Source: Roseovarius dicentrarchi (GTDB taxonomy: Bacteria; Pseudomonadota; Alphaproteobacteria; Rhodobacterales; Rhodobacteraceae). Taken from it: a stretch of 41,794 bases of DNA. This document shows positions 1 through 7,838 of the stretch, piece by piece (positions within the stretch are counted from its first letter, which is position 1; each line of letters begins with the position of its first letter). Position numbers and translations under genes: made by a program. The notes under the pieces are model-generated. The model did no database searches. It saw only the letters and a list, made by a program, of their open reading frames with translations, and was not told the origin of the DNA. Location: NCBI RefSeq assembly GCF_003316635.1, contig NZ_QNQP01000025.1, forward strand, positions 1 to 41,794, in the 5' to 3' direction.

Positions 1-79
1 CCTGATGTTCGAACACCATCCGCACGGCACGCTCGCGCACCTCCGGTGAATATCTGTTTCCACATTTGTTCTTTTCCAT
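1..79 (-). CDS. IS3-family transposase OrfA, N-terminal part (runs off the window)
   Basis: Translation from the ATG at 79 gives 26 residues, with RYSPEVRERAVRMVFEH at positions 9-25. This is the characteristic first helix of the small OrfA helix-turn-helix protein of IS3-family elements, whose ORF is followed by OrfB through a programmed frameshift. OrfA binds the element's ends. The reading frame is intact up to the window edge, so nothing can be said about whether the element is still active. The family call rests on this short stretch plus the matching terminal repeat at 104-127. Confidence 0.72.
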   Translation of the reverse strand, partial: MEKNKCGNRYSPEVRERAVRMVFEHQ

Positions 80-127
80 AACCCAGCATCCTTACTTCTG
101 GGTCTCCGGCAAACAAGGGGCGGTTCA
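1..127 (-). mobile_element. IS3-family insertion sequence, left end only
   Basis: The sequence read leftward from 127 begins TGAACCGCCCCTTGTTTGCC, which is the kind of end typical of IS3-family elements. It is followed about 48 bases further by the start of a transposase OrfA gene. The rest of the element lies outside the window. The terminal base appears to be 127, and bases 128-130 (TAC) would be the start of a target duplication, but the other end is not visible to confirm it. The insertion interrupts the exported-protein gene whose 5' part lies at 128-377. Confidence 0.72.
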
Positions 128-377
128 TACCGCCTTGCTCTACAATCACCCGTTGGACCGTTCCGGACACCACGAGCGATCCACCGGAGAGTACTTGTGC
201 GCCTTCCGAAATACCCGACAAAGTGCGGTAAGTATCGATCACTTGAAATGACGTGCGCCCCGTGTTCACCGATACACCAGCGCAATCTCCGTAGGCCACT
301 CCGTTGACAATGTTGCACGCAGCAAACCCACTGGTCGCGAACGACACGGAAAACAGAAAAAGTAGGAAAAATCGCAT
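128..377 (-). pseudogene. Exported protein gene truncated by the IS3 element
   Basis: From the ATG at 377, with AAGGTG 5 bases upstream as ribosome site, an open frame begins with a clear signal peptide: MR, then FFLLFLFSVSFA and a likely cut near GFAA. It continues with two cysteines and a serine/glycine/valine-rich stretch (ISEGAQVLSGGSLVVSGTV, then QRVIVEQGG) that looks like short beta-strand or beta-roll repeats. Real coding ends at about base 128 (83 residues), where the IS begins. The frame then stays open through the IS to the window edge, giving a hybrid tail. The family is not recognised; repeats of this style occur in secreted beta-helical or polymer-forming proteins, but that is only a resemblance. 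The local GC content is lower than in the rest of the window, which suggests acquired DNA. Confidence 0.55.
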
Positions 378-476
378 ATTACACCTTGCTTAGATCGGAC
401 AGAATAGACCCAACTACTATCATTTCCGATAATGCTGCGAAAGTTGACTTCAGCTCCTGTAGCCGCCGCCCCTTCC

Positions 477-500
477 AAAAAAGCTCCTTTCTGGAACGCT
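477..500 (-). terminator. Possible Rho-independent terminator after dctQM
   Basis: Read on the minus strand, AGC-GT-TCC, loop AGAAA, GGAGCT is followed by a run of T, so a short stem with a two-base bulge precedes a U tract. It lies about 73 bases beyond the dctM stop at 573. The stem is short, so this is a moderate call. Bases 378-572 otherwise hold nothing recognisable. Confidence 0.4.
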
Positions 501-572
501 CAAAAAAGGTCCTATTTTCCGCCACCACAAACCCCGTTCAAAACCCGAGAGGTTTTTGAAAACCCACGCCCC

Positions 573-1964
573 CTACCCCGCAATCAGCCGGGGCAGCCAT
601 GTGACGATGCCGGGGAACATAAACAGCAGCGCGATCGCCAGCACTTGCAGGCCGACGAAAGGGATGATGCCGCGGTAGATGGCCCATGTCGGCAGGTCGG
701 GCGGCGCCACGCCGCGCAGGTAGAACAGGGCAAAGCCGAAGGGCGGGGTCAGGAAGGAGGTTTGCAGGTTCACCCCCACCAAAACCCCCAGCCAGATCGG
801 ATCGACATCCATCATCAGCAGCACCGGCGCGGTGATCGGGATGACGATAAAGATGATCTCGAACGTGTCGAGGATGAAGCCCAGCAGGAACATGATCGCC
901 ATCACCATCGCCACCGCGGTCAGCGTGCCGCCCGGCAGGTTGCCCAGGAATTCATGCACCAGATTGTCGCCGCCCATCAGGCGGAACACCACCGAAAACA
1001 CCGACGCGCCCAGCAGCACGATGAACACCATCGAGGTGATCGTCGCGGTGGCGATCACCGTCTCGCGCAGGATGGTGAAGGACAGGCGCCAGCGCAGGGC
1101 GGCCAGCACCATGGCGCCGACGGCGCCGACCGATGCCGCCTCGGTCGGGGTGGCGATACCGCCAAGGATCGACCCTAACACGGCCAGAATCAGCAGCATG
1201 GGCGGGATCAGCGCCGAGAAGACCTCGCGCAGCAGATCGCCCTTTTCAGCCTCGGGGACCGGCGTGGCGGGGCAGGATGCCGGGTCGGTCACAGCCTTGA
1301 AAACGGTATAGGCCAGATACAGCCCGACCAGCATGAACCCCGGCAGCAGCGCCCCGGCAAAGAGATCACCGACCGAGACCGGCACGGGGGCAAAATTGCC
1401 CTTTTCCATCTGTACCTGGCTGTTGATGCCCGACAGCATGTCACCCATGAAAATCAGCACGGTCGAGGGCGGCACGATCTGCCCCAAGGTGCCAGACGCG
1501 CAGATCACGCCGGTCGACAGCTTCGGATCATACCCCGCCCGCAGCATGGCGGGCAGCGAGATCAGGCCCATCGTGACCACCGTCGCGCCGACAACTCCGG
1601 TTGAGGCGGCCAGCATCGCACCGACGAGGATCACCGAAATCCCCAGCCCGCCGCGCAGATTGCCAAACAGCTTGCCCATCGTCAGAAGCAGCTGCTCGGC
1701 AATGCGCGAGCGTTCCAGCATCACGCCCATGAAGATAAAGAGCGGCACGGCCACCAACACCTCGTTGGTCATGAAGCCGATATAGCGGTTCGGCAGCGCG
1801 CCGAAATTGCTGGGGTCGAACACGCCCAGCCACATGCCGACGCCGCCGAACATCAGCGACACGCCCGCCAGCGTGAACGCCACCGGGAAGCCCAGCAGAA
1901 GAAAACCGATGATGCCGAAAAACATCAGCCCGGCGAGGATCTCGCCGATCAAAACCGGGTCCAT
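573..1964 (-). CDS. TRAP transporter large permease (DctM type, 463 aa)
   Basis: This is the large membrane subunit of a tripartite ATP-independent periplasmic transporter, which imports organic anions or polyols with sodium. The protein is almost entirely hydrophobic, with many membrane segments. It has the family-typical stretches GFPVAFTLAGVSLMFGG near the N-terminus, AVPLFIFMGVMLERS, ASGTLGQIVPPST and LTPPFGFALFYLRG. At 463 residues with an extended loop around residues 190-245 (FKAVTDPASCPATPVPE), it resembles the longer mannitol/chloroaromatic-acid DctM subgroup rather than the roughly 430-residue C4-dicarboxylate type. Its start overlaps the dctQ stop as ATGA, so the two are translated together. 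No DctP binding protein is adjacent, so the substrate cannot be inferred from context. Confidence 0.9.
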   Translation of the reverse strand: MDPVLIGEILAGLMFFGIIGFLLLGFPVAFTLAGVSLMFGGVGMWLGVFDPSNFGALPNRYIGFMTNEVLVAVPLFIFMGVMLERSRIAEQLLLTMGKLFGNLRGGLGISVILVGAMLAASTGVVGATVVTMGLISLPAMLRAGYDPKLSTGVICASGTLGQIVPPSTVLIFMGDMLSGINSQVQMEKGNFAPVPVSVGDLFAGALLPGFMLVGLYLAYTVFKAVTDPASCPATPVPEAEKGDLLREVFSALIPPMLLILAVLGSILGGIATPTEAASVGAVGAMVLAALRWRLSFTILRETVIATATITSMVFIVLLGASVFSVVFRLMGGDNLVHEFLGNLPGGTLTAVAMVMAIMFLLGFILDTFEIIFIVIPITAPVLLMMDVDPIWLGVLVGVNLQTSFLTPPFGFALFYLRGVAPPDLPTWAIYRGIIPFVGLQVLAIALLFMFPGIVTWLPRLIAG

Positions 1965-2551
1965 CAGTATTTTCCTTCCACGGCGGCAGCTTCGGCATCG
2001 GGGCCTGTTTCGGGGTAGCGCATCATGGGCGGCACCAGATCACGCCGCCCGGCCAGCACCAGAACGGACCGGCAGATGGTGGCGACGCCTTGCAGCGCCA
2101 GTAGCCCGGCAAAGGCCAGAATGAATGTTTTCAGAATGAACAGTCCCGGCATGCCGCCCACATTGGCCGACCCTTCGGCATAGGACCACGAGCGGCGCAC
2201 GAACGGGATGGAATAAGCCGCGACAACCCAGGTGAAGGGCAACAGGAAAAACAGCGTACCGAACAGATCGACGATCGCGCGGGTGCGCACACGGGCAGGG
2301 CGATAGAAGATATCGACGCGCACATGATCGTCGCGCAGAAACGCGAACCCGGCCACGGCGGTGAACATCGCGCCGCTCAGCCAGATGTATAAATCCTGCA
2401 TCCACAGATAGCTGACGCCAAAGATATAGCGCTGCACGACCACGGTGAAACAGACCAGCACCACCCCCAGCGCCAGCCACGAGAACACCATCCCGACGAT
2501 CCGGTTGATCCAGCAGATGACAGCAGACAGCCCGGCGGCCAGTCGCAACAT
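1964..2551 (-). CDS. TRAP transporter small permease (DctQ type, about 195 aa)
   Basis: This is the small membrane subunit that partners the DctM protein. Four hydrophobic segments are visible, starting with SWLALGVVLVCFTVVVQRYIF and ending with FILKTFILAFAGLLALQGVA. The motif DDHVRVDIFY between segments two and three is typical of DctQ. An upstream ATG at 2779 would add about 76 charged, non-conserved residues. I prefer the ATG at 2551 because AAAGGGG lies 8 bases upstream and the protein then has normal DctQ size. The gene is divergent from cysD, and the 239-base gap presumably carries both promoters. The SANVGGMPGLFILK stretch resembles small subunits of the mannitol/FcbT2 branch. Confidence 0.87.
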   Translation of the reverse strand: MLRLAAGLSAVICWINRIVGMVFSWLALGVVLVCFTVVVQRYIFGVSYLWMQDLYIWLSGAMFTAVAGFAFLRDDHVRVDIFYRPARVRTRAIVDLFGTLFFLLPFTWVVAAYSIPFVRRSWSYAEGSANVGGMPGLFILKTFILAFAGLLALQGVATICRSVLVLAGRRDLVPPMMRYPETGPDAEAAAVEGKY

Positions 2552-2597
2552 ATGTGTGCCCCTTTTGGGATTGCGCCGCGCGCGGCTAACTTCCCCC

Positions 2598-2609
2598 GCG
2601 TTTAAACGC
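2598..2609. promoter_or_regulatory. Perfect 12-bp palindrome GCGTTTAAACGC upstream of dctQ
   Basis: A perfect palindrome sits about 47 bases upstream of the dctQ start in the dctQ/cysD divergent intergenic region (2552-2790). Its position fits an operator for the TRAP operon, but no regulator gene is next to it and a 12-bp palindrome can occur by chance. No convincing -35/-10 pair was identified for either gene. Confidence 0.25.
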
Positions 2610-2790
2610 CCTGCCCCATTCGCGTCAACTGATGCGTTCCGGAACAGTGTTGCGCGCTGCCGCGTCCGGGCGGCACGAAAGCCACGTGATTTGCGCAAAA
2701 GGGGATAGTTTGGCCGATTTGGTCCGCGCCTCTTCCTTGGGACAGGGAAATTTGGCAAATACCATGCAAACGCATTCACGAGGCTGAAAA

Positions 2791-3714
2791 ATGACAGTGC
2801 AGGAATCGACCTTGCCCGAAACGACGCTGACCCATTTGCAGCGGCTTGAGGCCGAGAGCATTCACATCATGCGCGAGGTGATGGCAAACGCCGACAATCC
2901 CGTCATGCTGTATTCCGTGGGCAAGGATTCCGCCTGCATGCTGCATCTGGCGAAAAAGGCGTTCTATCCCTCGCCTCCGCCCTTTCCTTTGCTGCATGTG
3001 GATACGACGTGGAAATTCCGCGACATGTACGCGCTGCGCGAACGTGCCGCGCGCGATGCGGGGATGGACCTGCTGGTGTACCAAAACCCCGAGGCGGTGG
3101 CGAAGGGCATCAACCCATTCGATCATGGCGGGCTGCACACCGACATGTGGAAAACCGAAGGGCTGAAACAGGCGCTGACCAAATATAATTTCGATGTCGC
3201 CTTCGGCGGCGCCCGCCGGGACGAGGAGAAATCCCGCGCCAAGGAGCGGGTGTTTTCCTTCCGCACCGCCAATCACCGCTGGGATCCGAAAAACCAGCGG
3301 CCCGAGCTGTGGAAACTCTATAACGCCCGAAAATCCAAGGGCGAGAGCATCCGCGTCTTCCCCCTGTCCAACTGGACGGAGCTGGACATCTGGCAATATA
3401 TCCACCTTGAGCAGATCGAGATCGTGCCGCTTTACTATTCCGCCCCGCGCCCGACGGTGATCCGCGACGGGATGCTGCTGATGGTGGACGATGACCGCTT
3501 TCCGCTGAACGGGGAGGCGCCTGTGACGCGCTCCATCCGCTTCCGCACGCTGGGCTGCTACCCCCTGACCGGCGCGGTCGAAAGCACGGCAGCCACCCTG
3601 CCCGAGATCATTCAGGAAATGCTGCTGACCACCACATCCGAACGGCAGGGCCGCGCCATTGACCACGATCAGGCCGCGTCGATGGAGAAGAAAAAGCAAG
3701 AGGGGTATTTCTGA
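2791..3714 (+). CDS. cysD: Sulfate adenylyltransferase subunit 2 (CysD, 307 aa)
   Basis: This is the catalytic subunit of ATP sulfurylase: ATP + sulfate gives APS + pyrophosphate, in the cytoplasm. It belongs to the PAPS-reductase/CysD adenine-nucleotide alpha-hydrolase family. The PP-loop is visible at residues 42-47 (SVGKDS), followed by [12 protein letters not shown], the CysD-typical [15 protein letters not shown] around residues 140-155 and [13 protein letters not shown] near residue 250. The length is normal for CysD. The start has GAGG 7 bases upstream. The stop codon overlaps the cysNC start by one base (TGATG), coupling the two subunits. No cysH, cysI or cysG follows, so the reductive half of the pathway is encoded elsewhere. 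Confidence 0.97.
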   Translation: MTVQESTLPETTLTHLQRLEAESIHIMREVMANADNPVMLYSVGKDSACMLHLAKKAFYPSPPPFPLLHVDTTWKFRDMYALRERAARDAGMDLLVYQNPEAVAKGINPFDHGGLHTDMWKTEGLKQALTKYNFDVAFGGARRDEEKSRAKERVFSFRTANHRWDPKNQRPELWKLYNARKSKGESIRVFPLSNWTELDIWQYIHLEQIEIVPLYYSAPRPTVIRDGMLLMVDDDRFPLNGEAPVTRSIRFRTLGCYPLTGAVESTAATLPEIIQEMLLTTTSERQGRAIDHDQAASMEKKKQEGYF

Positions 3715-5624
3715 TGACCGCCGCCAAGGATGCCGTCTACGTCACCGAGGATCTGATTGCGTCGGATATCGACGCCTATCTGGACAAACACCAGCACAAG
3801 ACGATGCTGCGCTTCATCACCTGCGGATCGGTGGATGATGGTAAATCCACGCTGATCGGCCGGCTGCTATACGACAGCAAGATGATTTTCGAGGATCAGC
3901 TTGCCTCGCTGGAAAATGACAGCAAAATCAGCGGCACGCAGGGGCAGAACATCGACTTTGCCCTGCTGGTGGATGGGCTGGCGGCGGAGCGTGAGCAGGG
4001 CATCACGATTGACGTCGCCTACCGCTTCTTCTCGACCGACAAGCGCAAATTCATCGTCGCCGACACGCCGGGGCATGAGCAATACACCCGCAACATGGTC
4101 ACCGGCGCCTCCACCGCCGATCTGGCCGTGATTCTGATCGACGCGCGGCAGGGCGTGCTGACCCAGACGCGTCGGCATTCCTATCTGGTTAATCTGCTGG
4201 GCATCAAGAACGTCGTGCTGGCGGTCAACAAGATGGATCTTGTCGATTACAGCCAGGAACGGTTTTACGAGATCGTCAAGGAATACTCCCATTTCGCCGA
4301 ACAGATCGGCCTGACCACGTTTCTGCCGATCCCGATTTCAGGGCTGGCGGGCGATAATATCGTCACCCAGTCCGAAAATATGCCGTGGTATCAGGGCCCG
4401 CCCCTGTTGACCCATCTGGAGGAGGCGCCGCTGAACGTGGCGCAGATGCAGGACCGCCCGCTGCGCATGGCGGTGCAATGGGTCAACCGGCCGAACCTCG
4501 ATTTTCGCGGGTTTTCGGGGCAGATCGGCTCTGGCACCGTGCGCCCCGGCGATGGCATCCGCGTGCTGCCCTCGGGCAAGACCAGCCGCGTGAAATCCAT
4601 CGTCACCTATGATGGCGAGCTGGATCGCGCGGTTGCCGGGCAATCGGTGACGCTCACCTTCACCGATGAGATTGACTGCTCGCGCGGCGACGTGATCGTG
4701 CAGGCCGATGCCCCTTGCGAGGTGGCCGACCAGTTCGAGGCGACATTGGTCTGGATGGGCGAGGCGGAAATGCTGCCGGGCCGCCCCTACCTGCTGAAAA
4801 TCGGCACCCAGACGATGACGGCAACAGTGACCGAGCCGAAATACGAGGTGAACGTCAACACGCTGGAACATCTGGCCTCCAGCACGCTCAGCCTGAACGC
4901 GATCGGCGTGGTCAATATCTCGACCGACCGCGCCATACCGTTCGAGGCATATGAGGACAACCCCGATCTGGGCGGGTTCATCCTGATCGACCGGATCAGC
5001 AACGCGACCGTCGCCGCCGGCATGGTGCATTTCGCCCTGCGCCGCAGCCAGAACATCCATTGGCAGGCGCTGGACGTGGACCGCAGCGCCCATGCCAGCG
5101 CCAAAAACCAGACGGCCAAGGTGGTGTGGTTCACCGGCCTCTCGGGTTCGGGCAAATCCACGATTGCGAACATCGTGGAGAAGAAACTGCACGCGATGGG
5201 CAAGCATACGTTCCTTCTGGACGGCGACAACGTGCGCCACGGGCTGAACCGCGATCTGGGCTTTACCGATGCCGACCGGGTGGAAAACATCCGCCGCGTC
5301 GGCGAGGTGGCGCGCCTGATGACCGATGCGGGGCTGATCGTTTTGACAGCCTTCATTTCCCCCTTCCGGTCCGAGCGGCGGATGGTGCGCGACATGATGG
5401 AAGAGGGCGAGTTTATCGAGGTGTTCGTAAACACCCCGCTGGAAGTGGCCGAGGCGCGCGACGTCAAGGGCCTTTATAAAAAGGCGCGGGCGGGCGATCT
5501 GAAGAACTTCACCGGCATCGACAGCCCCTATGAGGAACCGGAAACGGCGGAACTGACCGTGAATACCGTCGATCTCACCGCCGAAGAAGCGGCCGAACAG
5601 ATCGTCGAGGCGCTGACCCGCTGA
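3714..5624 (+). CDS. cysNC: Bifunctional sulfate adenylyltransferase subunit 1/APS kinase (CysN-CysC fusion, 636 aa)
   Basis: The N-terminal part (about residues 30-450) is the CysN GTPase, which drives APS synthesis by CysD. GTPase motifs are GSVDDGKST at residues 38-46, [11 protein letters not shown] near 116 and NKMDLVD near 171. The C-terminal part (about 465-636) is APS kinase, which makes PAPS from APS, with the P-loop GLSGSGKST and the family stretch [16 protein letters not shown], then [10 protein letters not shown]. Fusion of CysN and CysC is common in alphaproteobacteria. The gene runs with cysD as an operon and ends 9 bases before the convergent phosphatidyltransferase gene, with no visible terminator in between. 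Both enzymatic halves look complete. Confidence 0.97.
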   Translation: MTAAKDAVYVTEDLIASDIDAYLDKHQHKTMLRFITCGSVDDGKSTLIGRLLYDSKMIFEDQLASLENDSKISGTQGQNIDFALLVDGLAAEREQGITIDVAYRFFSTDKRKFIVADTPGHEQYTRNMVTGASTADLAVILIDARQGVLTQTRRHSYLVNLLGIKNVVLAVNKMDLVDYSQERFYEIVKEYSHFAEQIGLTTFLPIPISGLAGDNIVTQSENMPWYQGPPLLTHLEEAPLNVAQMQDRPLRMAVQWVNRPNLDFRGFSGQIGSGTVRPGDGIRVLPSGKTSRVKSIVTYDGELDRAVAGQSVTLTFTDEIDCSRGDVIVQADAPCEVADQFEATLVWMGEAEMLPGRPYLLKIGTQTMTATVTEPKYEVNVNTLEHLASSTLSLNAIGVVNISTDRAIPFEAYEDNPDLGGFILIDRISNATVAAGMVHFALRRSQNIHWQALDVDRSAHASAKNQTAKVVWFTGLSGSGKSTIANIVEKKLHAMGKHTFLLDGDNVRHGLNRDLGFTDADRVENIRRVGEVARLMTDAGLIVLTAFISPFRSERRMVRDMMEEGEFIEVFVNTPLEVAEARDVKGLYKKARAGDLKNFTGIDSPYEEPETAELTVNTVDLTAEEAAEQIVEALTR

Positions 5625-5633
5625 CCGGGCAGC

Positions 5634-6275
5634 TTACCTTGCCAGCAGCGCCGCGCGGATCCGCGCGGCGCGCCTGATACTGGTGATCGCCGCGCCGATG
5701 GCAATGATCCACAGCGCTGCGGCCAAAACGGTGCCTTGCGCGGCAAAAAGCGGCTCTAACACCGCGATCAGAGCCGCAATGATGATCACCGCCATCCGCT
5801 GCGGTTTTGCCATCGGGCCGCTGAAATCGGGCGCCAGCCCGGTATTCGCGCCCAGCTCGCGGGTGTAGGCGGTCAGCACCGCCAGCGCCCCCGCCGCCAG
5901 CCCCAGCGCGGGGTATCCTGCGCCCACCCCTGCCCCGGCCAGAATCAGCAGGTCCGACACCCGGTCGGGAAATTCGTTCCACAGCGGCCCATCCGGCGCG
6001 CTGCGCCCGCCCTCAACCGCGACCATGCCATCAAACAGGTTGCACAAGAGCCGGATCTGGCACGCCAGCGCGCCCAGGATCAGCAGCGCGCCCGCCGCGA
6101 TGCCGCCTGCCTGTGCGCTGGCGGCAAAGGCCAACCCCGCCCCCAACGCGGCCACCATGCTGGCCTGCGAAATGGCGTTCGGCGTCACGCCGCGCCCCGC
6201 CAGCCATGCGGCGATGCGCGCGGCCCATTTGGTGTCCCGGCTGCTCAGGGGGCGGCGGTTCTGCAAATCCGCCAT
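5634..6275 (-). CDS. CDP-alcohol phosphatidyltransferase family protein, YnbA-like (213 aa)
   Basis: This is an integral membrane enzyme of the family that joins a CDP-linked lipid to an alcohol, releasing CMP. The signature can be aligned but is altered: the usual D-x2-D-G-x2-A-R...G-x3-D-x3-D reads N79-LF-D82-G83-MV-A86-V87...N100-x3-D104-x3-D108. Three normally conserved positions (first Asp, Arg and second Gly) are therefore Asn, Val and Asn. The variant sequence LFDGMVAVEGG is, from memory, like the E. coli YnbA group. About six hydrophobic segments are present. The start overlaps the cdsA-like stop (ATGA). The likely acceptor alcohol cannot be told from sequence. It is the last gene of the eight-gene operon and probably works on the CDP-lipid made by its upstream partner. 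Confidence 0.82.
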   Translation of the reverse strand: MADLQNRRPLSSRDTKWAARIAAWLAGRGVTPNAISQASMVAALGAGLAFAASAQAGGIAAGALLILGALACQIRLLCNLFDGMVAVEGGRSAPDGPLWNEFPDRVSDLLILAGAGVGAGYPALGLAAGALAVLTAYTRELGANTGLAPDFSGPMAKPQRMAVIIIAALIAVLEPLFAAQGTVLAAALWIIAIGAAITSIRRAARIRAALLAR

Positions 6276-7210
6276 CAGGTGACGCTCCAGTAAAACCGCA
6301 CGATGTGAAAGAAGATCGGCGCCGAGAAGATCACCGAATCCAGCCGGTCAATGAACCCGCCATGCCCGGCAATCAGGTGGCCCCAGTCCTTGACCCCCCG
6401 GTCGCGTTTGATCGCCGACATCACCAGCCCGCCGAAGAACCCCATCAACGTGATGACCAGCGACAGCCCGAACGCCTGAATTATGGTAAACGGCGTGATC
6501 CAGAACAGCGCCGCGCCCAGCACACTGGCGCTAAGGACGCCGCCCACTAGCCCCTCCAGCGTTTTCGACGGCGAGAGCGTTGGCGCAATCTTGCGCCGGC
6601 CGATCGCCTTGCCCCAGACATATTGCAGCACGTCCGAGGATTGCACGACGACGATCAGAAAAAAGATCAGCAGCAGGTTCTGCCCCTCGTAGCCCGGTAT
6701 TTCAAGGCTCAGCAGCGCGGGCACATGGCTGACGCAGAACACAGCGATCATCAGCGCCCATTGCGCCTCGGACACCGCGATCAGGAAGTTTTCCGTCTGC
6801 CCGCGCAGCGCTGACAGGATCGGCATGAACAGGAACGCATAGACCGGGATCAGGATGGAATAGAGCCCATACCAGCCGATTCCGACCAGCACATATTGCA
6901 GCGGCAGCACGATGAACACCGCCGCCACCAGCGCCCAGTGATCGGCGGCGCGCGTATTCGTCAGCGTCAGAAATTCGCGCAGCGCGGCGAAGGAGCAAAG
7001 CGCAAACAGGATCACCACGCCGGCGGTGCCGAACGCAAAGGCCAGCGCGATGACGCCGACCATGACCCACCACGCATTGATGCGCGCGGTCAGGTTCTGG
7101 ATCGTCAGATCGCCCGGCGGCGCGCGGCGCCTCAAGATCTGCGCGGCGATCGTGGCGATCAGCAGGACGGCCAGAACACAGGCGAGCAGGATGACGAAAT
7201 GCGTGTCCAT
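6275..7210 (-). CDS. Phosphatidate cytidylyltransferase (CdsA/YnbB-like, 311 aa)
   Basis: This membrane enzyme makes CDP-diacylglycerol from phosphatidate and CTP. The CTP_transf_1 signature is present near the C-terminus: SAIKRDRGVKDWG, then GHGGFIDRLDS, matching S-x-x-K-R-x4-K-D...H-G-G-x-x-D-R-x-D. SPSKTLEGLVGG lies upstream of it, as expected. About eight hydrophobic segments are seen. The length is near the YnbB type. A housekeeping cdsA is normally clustered with uppS, dxr or tsf-region genes; none is here, so this is probably a second, dedicated copy. The start is 1 base after the acyltransferase stop, and the end overlaps the phosphatidyltransferase start, so all three lipid genes are translationally linked. 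Confidence 0.9.
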   Translation of the reverse strand: MDTHFVILLACVLAVLLIATIAAQILRRRAPPGDLTIQNLTARINAWWVMVGVIALAFAFGTAGVVILFALCSFAALREFLTLTNTRAADHWALVAAVFIVLPLQYVLVGIGWYGLYSILIPVYAFLFMPILSALRGQTENFLIAVSEAQWALMIAVFCVSHVPALLSLEIPGYEGQNLLLIFFLIVVVQSSDVLQYVWGKAIGRRKIAPTLSPSKTLEGLVGGVLSASVLGAALFWITPFTIIQAFGLSLVITLMGFFGGLVMSAIKRDRGVKDWGHLIAGHGGFIDRLDSVIFSAPIFFHIVRFYWSVT

Positions 7211-7211
7211 A

Positions 7212-7838
7212 TCAGGGCCTTTCAGGGGGTGCGAGCGCGATCAGCGCGGCTTCGGCGCGGCTGAGGAAGGTGGTCTTGTCCTCGCCGTCCAGCCGCAGGG
7301 GCGCGCCGAATGTAACGGTGCAGATCAGCGGCACAGGCACATGCGCGCCCTTGGGCATGACGCGGTTCAGGTTCTCGATCCAGACCGGGACCAGATCAAT
7401 TCCGGGGTTCTGCGCGGCCAGATGAAACAGCCCGGATTTGAACGGCAGCAGCCGCTGACTGCCGGTGTTGCGCGTCCCCTCGGGGAACAGGATCAGGCTG
7501 CCCCCGCTGGCCAGCGCGTTGCCCATCTGCGCCACGGGATCGGCGCGGCGGCTGGCCGGGTCGCGGTCGATCAGCACGGCGTTAAAGACGTCGCGCCCGA
7601 TGAAGCGCCGCAGCCGGGACGCCTGCCAGTAATCGGCCCCCGCGACCGGGCGCGTGCGGCGGCGCAGGGCGCGGGGCAGCACCGTCCAGACCAGCACGAA
7701 ATCGCCGTGGCTGGCGTGGTTGGCGTAGTAAATGCGCTGGTCCGGCACCGGCGCCACGCCCTGCCAGATGCCGCGCACCGCCGTGATGGCGCGGGCAAAT
7801 CCGGCGATCAGCGCGGCGGTGGCGCGGGCGGCGATCAT
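7212..7838 (-). CDS. 1-acyl-sn-glycerol-3-phosphate acyltransferase-like protein (PlsC family, 208 aa)
   Basis: This acyltransferase probably converts a lysophosphatidate-type acceptor to phosphatidate at the inner membrane. The two catalytic blocks are present: NHASHGDF (the H-x4-D motif, residues about 40-47) and FPEGTRN near 117. A further block, VPVWIENLNRVMP, occupies the usual place of the VPV motif. The N-terminus is mildly hydrophobic. It starts inside the stop of the preceding aminotransferase gene (ATGA at 7835-7838), which is the junction that ties the amino-compound genes to the lipid genes. The product would be the substrate of the CdsA-like enzyme encoded next. The substrate could differ from glycerol-3-phosphate lipids. 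Confidence 0.87.
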   Translation of the reverse strand: MIAARATAALIAGFARAITAVRGIWQGVAPVPDQRIYYANHASHGDFVLVWTVLPRALRRRTRPVAGADYWQASRLRRFIGRDVFNAVLIDRDPASRRADPVAQMGNALASGGSLILFPEGTRNTGSQRLLPFKSGLFHLAAQNPGIDLVPVWIENLNRVMPKGAHVPVPLICTVTFGAPLRLDGEDKTTFLSRAEAALIALAPPERP

